This document shows positions 1 through 9,200 of a stretch of 16,434 bases of DNA, in pieces. The notes below the pieces were generated by a model. That model was not told the origin of the DNA. It ran no database searches and worked only from the letters and a program-made list of their open reading frames with translations. The translations under genes and the position numbers were made by a program. How positions within the stretch are numbered: the stretch's first letter is position 1; every line of letters begins with the position of its first letter. Origin of the DNA: Baffinella frigidus (Eukaryota > Cryptophyceae > Cryptomonadales > Baffinellaceae). The stretch lies in NCBI GenBank assembly GCA_026770585.1, contig MU646334.1, forward strand, positions 888,579-905,012. Reading direction: 5' to 3'.

Positions 1-163
1 ACCCTAAACCCCAAACCCTAAACCCTAAACCCTAAACCCTAAACCCTAAACCCTAAACCCTAAACCCTAAACCCTAAACCCGAAACCCGAAACCCCAAAC
101 CCTAAACCCTAAACCCAAAACCCTAAACCCCAAACCCCAAACCCTAAACCCTAAACCCTTACC
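1..163. repeat. Telomere, CCCTAAA (TTTAGGG) type
   Basis: The window begins with about 23 units of CCCTAAA read on the + strand, with a few variant units (CCCCAAA, CCCGAAA) in the inner half. The C-rich strand runs 5'->3' into the chromosome, as expected for a left chromosome end. The array stops at about 163 and is followed directly by a splice acceptor and exon 1. The outer half is almost perfect, so this is a true telomere rather than an old interstitial remnant. Confidence 0.95.
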
Positions 164-167
164 CCAG

Positions 168-230
168 GTGTGCTTCGAGTTCCCGGAGCTGCTGGCCGGC
201 TGGCCGGGCCTGCTGCTCCGCCACCTCCCG
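168..230 (+). CDS. Exon 1 (first one preserved): start of F-box
   Basis: The acceptor CCCCAG ends at 167 and the donor CCG|GTGCAT starts at 231. The exon is 63 nt, phase 0 to 0, 21 codons: V-C-F-E then FPELLAGWPGLLLRHLP. It is far richer in G+C than the flanks and uses mostly G/C in third positions. The leucine-rich segment with P-E-L-L would be the first helix of an F-box and joins in frame to exon 2. Its upstream intron is the telomere itself, so any earlier exons are gone. Confidence 0.62.
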
Positions 231-3200
231 GTGCATAATCCAGCTCTCGGCGCAGTCTATTTGGGCTCACTTATTTTCATAGCGACGCAACCTATGATTA
301 GTTTTGTAAAGTAACTCGTTCCTGGTACAAATTATAAAACAAGATCTCGTTTAAAAAGGAATTGGAGCCCTTTTAGTTTTAGATGGACCTTGTTTCATAA
401 TTTGTACCAGAACGAGTTGCTTTACAAAACTATTTATAGGTTGCGTCGCTATTAATTTGGCGAGATAGCCAGAGCGGTCTTCGCATCTTTTGCCCTCTCC
501 AAATCAGTGAAACCATCCCAAGGCTTGTCGATGCTGGTATCAAAATGTCGACTTTGGGGGCAGTTTTATTGTGTTCGTGGCCTACGGATGCGAAAACCGC
601 TCTGCCCACCTATCAACCCTACCTTCAGCGCCATGGTCCCTACACCCAAAGCTCTTGAACCCCGGGCCCCGAATCCCGATCCCGAATCCTTGATCTAACG
701 CCTTCACGCGAAGCCCTGCTCCCTGAACCCCAAACCCAACACGCTGAAGCCTAATGTAATCGTTTCACCCTACACCCTACGCCTTACACCCGCAACTCGA
801 AACACCCAAAATCTGAAGCATCGGCACCTAAGCCCTCGACCCTCATCTACACACCGAAAGCCTAAACCCCAAACCCTTAACACTTCACCCCCAAACCCTA
901 ACCCTGAACCCCCCAGACCCTACTCTCAAACATCTCATCCCCAAACCCCAAACCTCAGCCCCAAATCCTACTCGAGGCCCAGATCGTGCATGTTTCGATG
1001 GATGCCCTACCCCCTAACCCCTAAATCCCTAACCCCTAACCCCAAACCCCTAAACCCCAAACCCTAACCCCTAAACCCCAAACCCTAACCCCAACCCCTA
1101 AACCCTCAACCCTAAACCCTAACTCCTAACTCCTAAACCCTAAATTCCAAACCCTAAACTCTTCCTCAACCCTAAACACCTAACCCCTAAACCCCTAAAC
1201 TCCAACCCCCACATTTTGATGCAGGTGAAACACATCGTGCGGCTGAGCCACACCGCGTCGTGTTTCCGACACCTCGGGCAGGTCCATCCGAGACTCCCGT
1301 CTTCTTCTTTATTACTCGCAAGCCTGCAGATGAGTGATCGAAAAGTCTAGCAGCCGCAAGACGATCCCCGACACCTCGGGCAGGTGGGTCCCACCGAGAC
1401 TCCTCGCTCTGGTTAGTCGGGTCGGCTGATCGTGTTCCCACCAAGACGTTGACGGATTCGTACCATCAAACCGGGACGTTAACTTCTAGGCGCCCCACCA
1501 CCAGCCCTCCGAAGTGGACCAAATCCCGATTGTAGCTTTTTCGATTTCCGTCTGGTCAGCCTCGAAGGCTCACACAGTATTCACTCATACTCAAAATGGG
1601 GGATACGACAGCCTCAGTGCACTGCCAGGGCAGAGTTTTTGCATTAGCCAACTCAAGGCGAAAATCGATTTTCGAAGTACCCAATCTGGGTACCTCGTTT
1701 CTAAGCGGACAGATTTTGTGGGTGGATTGACTTTTACAAAATCTCTGGCCTGGCAGTGGAATAGGGGGGGTGCACGCATCGCGGCCGTGTTGGTTGTAAC
1801 CAAGGCCTCTCTCTGTGATACCTCATAACCTGTTGTGTAATAATAAAGGTCTCTCTCTCATGTGGCGCAGGACCCGGTCAGCGTATGTACAGTCATGATC
1901 AACTTATACAGTATTCACAAACACTTGAAACGGGGGGGAGGGGGCTGCAGGACCCGAGGTCACACCTCATAACCTGCATAATGAAGGCCTCTCTATGATG
2001 CGTCATAACCTGCATAATAAGGGCCTCCCTCTGATACCTCATAACCTGCGTATTCAAGGTCTGTCTCTGATACATCATAACCTGCGCAATAAAGGTCTGT
2101 TAGTGATACCGCATGACCTGGCGCAGGACTCCGAGGTGTAACCCGGGAAGGAGTCGTACCGCACGGCGGGGGATATGACAGCCTCGGGTGGGGGTGCATG
2201 GCGGCCGTGTTGGTAGTAACAACGGTCTGTCTCTGATGTGGCGCCCACGGATTCCAGAATCAGTCATGGTCGGCGTATACAGTATTCACTAATACTTGAA
2301 ACGGGGGGGGGGGGGGCTGCAGGACCCCGAGGTCTATACCTCATAACCTGCATAACAAGGGCCTCTCTCTGATACCTCATAACCTGCATGATAAAGGTCT
2401 GTCTCTGATACATCATAACCTGGCGCAGGACCCCGAGGTCTTCAAACTGCTCTGCGCGATTGCGTGGCCAGGCTGCCGGAGGTCTCGCCCAGCCCCAAAG
2501 TTGACGGCTTTGTACCACACACCCAGCACGTCAACTTAAGAACAGCCCCTCATGATGGAGGTCTCGCACCGCTCCCCAGCTCTGCCTCAGCCGGCTTGAA
2601 GGACTATTCTTAGGTTGACATCCTGGGTCGCTGGTACTAATCCGTCAACTTTGGGGTAAAATCAGGCCCGGTCTCACCATTTTGGTGAGACCACATCGAC
2701 TGAGACAGAGCCAGAGGACCTCCTTTATCATGCAGGTTATGAGGTATCAGAGACAGACCTTTAATAAGAGGTCTTCAAGATTGCGTGGCCGGGCGCTCCC
2801 GGAGGTCAGACCATAAGTTTGACCATCAAACGCGCATCCGGCAGCGTCCTTGCACCCTGGACCCTACACCCCAAACGCTGAAGCGGGATGCCCGGGAGGT
2901 CAGGTCGGAGGCGCAGTCATACGGGGGCTCCTGGCGCAACATGTACTGCTCGCGCCCACGGGTACTATCCGGGGAACCCTATATTTCTTTCATTTCCTGG
3001 CAACGAAAATTACTACGCAAAAGCTTCAATATTACTAGTGTGAACGAATGGCGTAGTATTTTTTGTTGCCAGGAATTGAAAGAAAAATGAGGTTCCCCGG
3101 ATAAGTACGTCTCCCGGCCCGGGTAAATACACCCTATGGCGGTAGAGGCGTATTCGTTCTTCATAAATACACCATACGGAGCCTGAGGGGGGTCCTAAAA

Positions 3201-6200
3201 CGGTGGGGGGTGGTACGTCTACCTTGCTCTAGCTCCGTGTCCGTCCACTTGGATTCACCAATTTGATTAGCTTCGTCTTTGTTTCGTGAGGGAGCGAGTG
3301 ATCTGCTAAGCCACAGACCATCAACCCTTAACCGCAACCCTAAACCCCAAAACCCTAAACCCCAAACCCTAAACCCTAAACCCTAAACCCTAAACCCTAA
3401 ACCCTAAACCCTATCCCCTACACTATAAACCCTGCACCCCAAACCCTAAACAATGCGCCGTGGTGCACAGCTCCGCACAGACGGGATCTACGTCGTAAAG
3501 TGGTCGACAGCGCGATTCGGGACCGATGAGGTCTATCGCTGTCCCAGTCTATTTGGTATCACCAATCTGGTTATCCCGGGCTCTTTCCCGCTCCAAAGTT
3601 AACGGATGCGTACCGCATACCCAGCTTGTCAACTTAAGAATAGTCAGCCAAGGACAGACGGGATCTACGTCGTCAAGTTGTCGACTGCGCGATTCGGGAC
3701 CGATGAGGTCTCCCCCCCTTGTACCGAGGCTCACCAGAGTTCTCGAGTGCGAAAGGGGCCAGCTTTTGGCTAGGGTGGCTGTAGTATTATGGAGGGATTT
3801 CCCTACATATTGATGTCGACAGTGGACATTTCTCTATTTCCTGGACAGGCGGGATCTACGTCGTCAAGTGGTCGACTGCGCGATTCGGGAGAGACGAGGT
3901 GCGGTCCCACTGCTGTCCACGCCAGGTCATTTGTCGCAATTTCAGGTACAAGTCTTTTGTTGAATTTTGTACCCGGATCCGAAATTTTGTATTCGGACCG
4001 GACGTGGAACGGACGGGGAGCTGCGTCTCACCAGGTGGTCACGTACCATCCAGTACCACAAAATGAAACGTTGCGTTCTCAAATTCCCAGTAATGACCTG
4101 GCATGGCCTTGCGTCTCTCCCTGCAGTTGACCTCTCCTTGTTTGAAAGGAGAGGTCCTTAGCTAAGGACACGCCCCGCCACTTTTGAAACAGTCCCCACC
4201 ACTTTTGAAATGTATTCAATAATTGAACCCCTGAACCCTAAATCCTCAACACTAAACCCTAAACACTAAACCCTAAAGCCTAAACGCTGCACAGGGCCAC
4301 GGCACGAAGGAAGCGGGCAAAAACTACTACAAGCCAGTCATTATCTCCTGCATGTACCGGTAAGCGTGTACACCCTACCACACGGTGGACCATGGAAATC
4401 CAGGGTCGACGAACCCCTCGTAGCCCACCGTGTGGAGAGTGGATACCCTAATTCCGGCGTCAACCTAATTCCGGCATTCAGTATGGGGTCCGCGCCAGGT
4501 CAGAAGTTCAATTTTCGAGATCGTGTGGTAAAATGATATTTCGTTCGTGTAAAGTTGATTCTACCCGAGAAACACGCCAAAAGTGATGGGAATTGGAGCT
4601 CTTTGCCGCGGGTATAATGTTTTTTAAAAGCAATTTGTACCAGGATTTGCGAACGAGTGTGTGTGTGAAAAGGAACTTGTGCCCTGGCGCGGTATGCGGG
4701 GAAGTATCCCGCATGTACTAGTTCCGTCACCTGATGGATGCTCTCTCAGATTTGGGTTGGCGTTTGAGCCGTTTCGTACTGTTGGGTCTTAATTTTGGGA
4801 TTTGTACCAGAAATCGTTTAGATGGATGCCGTTATCTCCTGCATGTACCGGTATCCACCGTTACACACACACAGACAGACGGTGTGGACCACGGCGCTTA
4901 TGCCGTAGGGTTGCAAGGCCAAGAGCACTGGCTGATGACTAGCTCTGCCGCAGTCTATTTCCGCCGGTCCCTTGCACGTGAAATCCACCTCTTTACGATC
5001 AAGACGCTGTTTGATTGGATTGCGTTGTGATTAGTTACTCCTAGTGACGAAGATTCTCTTATTTTTTCAGACGGCCCACTTTCTAGACGGACCACGTTTG
5101 AGAGGGCCTGTTTTGGTCTCGGCGGGCAGCGCTTTTCAAGAGGAACGGGTGCGCCCGTTACTTTGCCCAACTATGCGAGGAGCTGAGAGTCTCCCACTAA
5201 TGGTTTAACACATACATTGTTATGCGTGTGATATAAATGATAGGCATACTTGGCCTTGTGAACAGCTTGAGAGGTAGTGTATCTGCTCTTCGCGCGGCCC
5301 CCTGATTTGTCACGTTTTAGAGGATATGGCACAACGCTGCACCCACCGCCGAGTGGTGCTTTTGTTCTGTACCAGGGTGCCTCAACTTGGACATATCACG
5401 TTGTTGAAACTCAGAGGGCACGAACCGTGTCTCCCCTCTACAAACAGTGCGTCCCCTCCCGAAGCAGCTTTTACCCCTGTGGACTGTGGGCGGACAGTAG
5501 TACAAAGCACCAGCATCGCCAACTTCCCCACCAATGGTGCTGCCCCCACGGTTCCCGCAGGGTGTTGATGCTCCTGCAACATTTATAGAGGCACCCTCAT
5601 CTCCGTCACTCAGGAGTAACGTTGGATTCCGGCAGGGCGTTTCTGTTCCTGCCCGGCGGGAGGGTGCCTCTATAAACGCCCCCCCCCCCCTCTCCAGAAA
5701 CAGCGCTTCCCCCTCTAGAATCGGTGCTGCCCCAAACCTGGTTTAGGCCTTAACCCAGGCCTTAACCTTTAGGCCTTAACCCCAAACCTGGTTTAGGCCT
5801 TAACCTGGTTTAGGCCTTAACCCCTGCTGCCCCAAACCTGGTTTAGGCCTTAACCCAAACCGTAAACCGGCAGGGCGTTTCTGTTCCTGCTGGCGGGGAG
5901 AGTGCCTCTATCCCTTAAGTGGCCAGGCGGTCAAATTTGACCACCAAGAGGTCCTAGGCAGGTCCTAGGGCCCTACGGTAGGGCGTATGAGCCTACTGGC
6001 CACTTAAGGGATAAAAGCCCCCCCCCCCTCAGAAACAGCGCTTCCCCTCCATGGACGTTGGACTGGTTGGGGGCCCCAACCTGGTTTAGGCCTTATAACC
6101 AACCCGTACACCGGCGTTTAGGCCTTATAACCAACCCCTTAACCGGCAGGGTGTTTCTGTTCCTGCCTGGCGGGAGAGTGGCCTCGCTGACGACGAACCG

Positions 6201-9200
6201 TAACGCAACTCCTACAGAGGCCTTGATGAAACAGGTCCCCCTAAACCCCGACCTCTAAAACTCGATCTGTACCATTGTGTTTTATGTTTGTACTGCGATC
6301 CCGCGTGTATAATCGACTTGTAAGAGAGTTTGAGGAGGCGTTGATGAAACAGCCCCCCCCCAGCCTCTATGTGTAAAGCGGCTCTCTCTCTATAAAATAT
6401 GGTCCCCACTACCCTTCACCAAACCACAACAACCCACAACTCACAACCCACAACACCCAAACCCAAATCCACCAACCCTAAACTCTCAACCCGTAACCCT
6501 CCCCGACCTCAAACCTCAAACCCCAAGGAAAAAGGGTCCTTTGTAGGGCTCATAGAGTGCGGCATTCTCAACCCCCTCAAAAGTGGCAACACCCTCAAAA
6601 GTGGTCGCCCCCGACGGAGCGCGCGCCGTAGCTGCCGGGCCACGGCACGAAGGAGGTTAATAGGGTAACGGCCTGAAAATGGGGTAGTTAGGCCTACGGG
6701 ATGGCCTAGGACCTCCTACCGTAGGCCGAGACTTTTTGGTCCTAGGACCCCTCGGCCTACGGTAGGAGGTCCTAGGCGATGCCGTAGGCCTAACTACCCC
6801 ATTTTCAGGCCGTTAGCCTATGAAAGTGGGCAAAAACTCTACAAGCCTGTCATCATCTCCTGTATGTACCGATACTAGTCCCGTCACCTTGCTCGGATGG
6901 CGACGGGGCAAATGGGTCGCGCCGCGGCGCGCACTCCAGCATGTGCTGCTGAGGTTTGGGGTCGGGGAGGGTTACGGGTTGAGAGTTTAGGGTTGGTGGA
7001 TTTGGGTTTGCGTGTTGTGGGTTGTGGGTTGTGGGTTGTGGGTTGTGGGTTGCGCACTCGCCATCATTCTGCAAAGAATATTAGGCGGAAGCATTGCAAA
7101 CATTGCGGCCGTGTCGGTACCATCAAACGTTTTTTTTTGACTAGCTAGTCAAACACTGGCGCGTAACGGACCGTTCTCCCTCTCCTGAACCAGCTGCGGC
7201 TCTCCTGAACCATCTCCTGAACCAGCTGCAGCTCCTGAATCCTCTCCTGAACCAGCTGCGGCGCGCACGCCATACGTTGAGGTCCTCTAGTCAAACATTG
7301 GCGACAGTAAGCGACCTCGCTATTCTCCTGAACTTGCTACGGCGCGCACTCTCCTGACCTCTCTCCTGAACCAGCTACGGCTCCTGAACCATATCCTGAA
7401 CCAGCTGCGGCTCCTGAACCCTATCCTAAATCAGCTGCGGCTCCTGAACCCTATCCTGAACCAGCTGCGGCGCGCGCTACGGCACCGCACTCTCCTCGGC
7501 GCCTCTTCCGACGCGGCGCCGTCAGGTTACGAGCCTCCATACCACGGTTGACTAATCTCGAAAACAACACGGTCACCTCTCGTAACCTCCCCAGCAACAC
7601 CCTCGAATCCATGGCACATACAATGCACTCTCGCAAGCCACAGGGTGGGCTTCGAAGGTTTCGGGACCCCTAGATCTAATCGCGGCGAGTATTTATGATA
7701 AATACGCACCGGTGACGAAATTTACTACACACATAGATCATAAAGCCTTTGTGTAGTAAACTTCGTCACCGGTGCGTATTTATCATAAATACTCGTCCGG
7801 ATGAGATCTGGCCTCTTCTGACGCGGCGCCCCCAGGTTACGAGCCTCCATACCACGCTTGACTAATCTCGAAAACAACACGGTGCCCCCAGGTGAGAGAG
7901 AGCCTGAGAAATTTGAGGTTTAGGAACCTTCAAATGCAAAGAGCCTCCGGGATATTCGATAGATTCGCACAGACCCTGTTAGAGGTCACACCGCTCAAAA
8001 GGCTGCGGGGTACGTCCCTCCCCGAAAATCCGGGGAAATTACTGACTTTCGGCGTGTTTCTTGGGCAAGAATTCAACAATTAACTTAAGCATGGCACCGC
8101 GTAGTGTTTTGAACGGTTGGCCTCCCCAGGCGGCCGTGTTAATGGTAACAAAGGTCGCTCTCTGCGTTCGCTGGGGGGGCTCAGACAGGTTGTCGGCGGG
8201 GGTGCATGGCGGCCGTGTTGATAGTAATCACGGGCTCTCCCCTAGCCTACACGGGGATCCTTGATTTCGTGTGTAGGGGTTACTCGAAAATGGTAGCAAT
8301 CAAGGCCTCTCTCTCTCTTTCGGGGCTCAGATAGAGCCTCAGTGGGGGTGCATACATGGCGGCCGTCTTGGTAGTAACAAAGGTCGCTCTCTGATGTTCG
8401 CAGGGGGGGGGGGCTGGCGGCACTTCCGCGCTTCTCCCACCAGGGCGTGTCCGTCGAATCTCAAGTCAATCTCCCACAAATCCACTCGGATTCCGAGTGC
8501 ATTTGTGTGTGGGTTGACTTCAGAAACCGTCAATTTGACCATAGGTTGCCTCCAGGGTGGGACAGAGCCGCGGTGGGGGTGCAATGCATGGCGGCCGTGT
8601 TGGTAGTAACAAAAGTCGCTCTCTGATGTTCGCAGGGGGTAGGCTGGCGGCGTACCCCGTGTAGGCTAGGGGATAGCCTGCGATTACTACCAACATGGCC
8701 GCCATGCACCCCCACCGAGAACCTGTCTGAGCCCCCCCAGCGAACGCAGAGAGCGACCTTTGTTACTAACAAAGGTCGCTCTCTGGTGTTCGCAGGGGGC
8801 GGGCTGGCGGCGCTGCCGCGCTTCTCCCACCAGGGCGTGTCCGTTGGGAGGTTTCACCCCGACCAGTGTTTAATAGGGTAACGGCCTGAAAAGGGGGTAG
8901 TTAGGCCTACGGCATTGCCTAGGACCTCCTACCGTAGGCCGAGACTTTTCGGTCCTACCGTAGGCCGAGACTTTTGGTCCTTCTCCCACCAGGGCGTGTC
9001 CGTCGGCAGGTTTCACCCCGACAGTATTCAATTGATTTACATTCGAGAATTTAATTTAAATTCTCGCTTCCATACAGAAATGGAGCTGTCCCTTCAGAAA
9101 TTAGGGAAACGGCCTATCGGGAGGTTGCCGCGCGGCTCCTCCCACCAGCCCTCAGAGTTGGATCGAATCGTCTTTTGCGATTCCCTTGATTTGCACTGGA

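Larger units (their letters stand above)
6430..7052. repeat. Long inverted repeat with telomere-like arms
   Basis: The left arm 6430-6517 (CAACCCACAACTCACAACCC ... CCCGACCTCAAACCTC) and the right arm 6951-7052 are inverted near-copies, differing by a few bases and by the number of CAACCCA units. The spacer contains the broken exon 6 copy and the family A element. The left arm is C-rich on the + strand and lies upstream of that exon copy, as at exon 6 proper. Confidence 0.85.
8144..8766. repeat. Long inverted repeat, 110-bp arms
   Basis: 8144-8255 (GTAACAAAGGTCGCTCTCTG ... CCTAGCCTACACGGGG) and 8655-8766 are inverted copies with about ten differences. The right arm's end and the following sequence form a perfect palindrome of 18 + 1 + 18 bases at 8748-8784, centred on 8766. 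The arms contain the dispersed ATGGCGGCCGTG unit. Confidence 0.85.

Noticed and set aside
461-478. tRNA box-A-like GATAGCCAGAGCGG
   Set aside because: It has an extra base relative to the box A pattern, no box B at the right distance and no acceptor stem.
2785-3090. 101-codon plus frame as a gene
   Set aside because: It contains exon 4 but then reads on into the family F element, and before that into intron sequence; only 2904-2961 is supported as coding.
3526-4130. Plus-strand frames reading GSTSSSGRLRDSG
   Set aside because: These are the wrong frame of the exon 5 copies. The DGIYVVK frame matches the family, the intron phases and the silent changes between copies.
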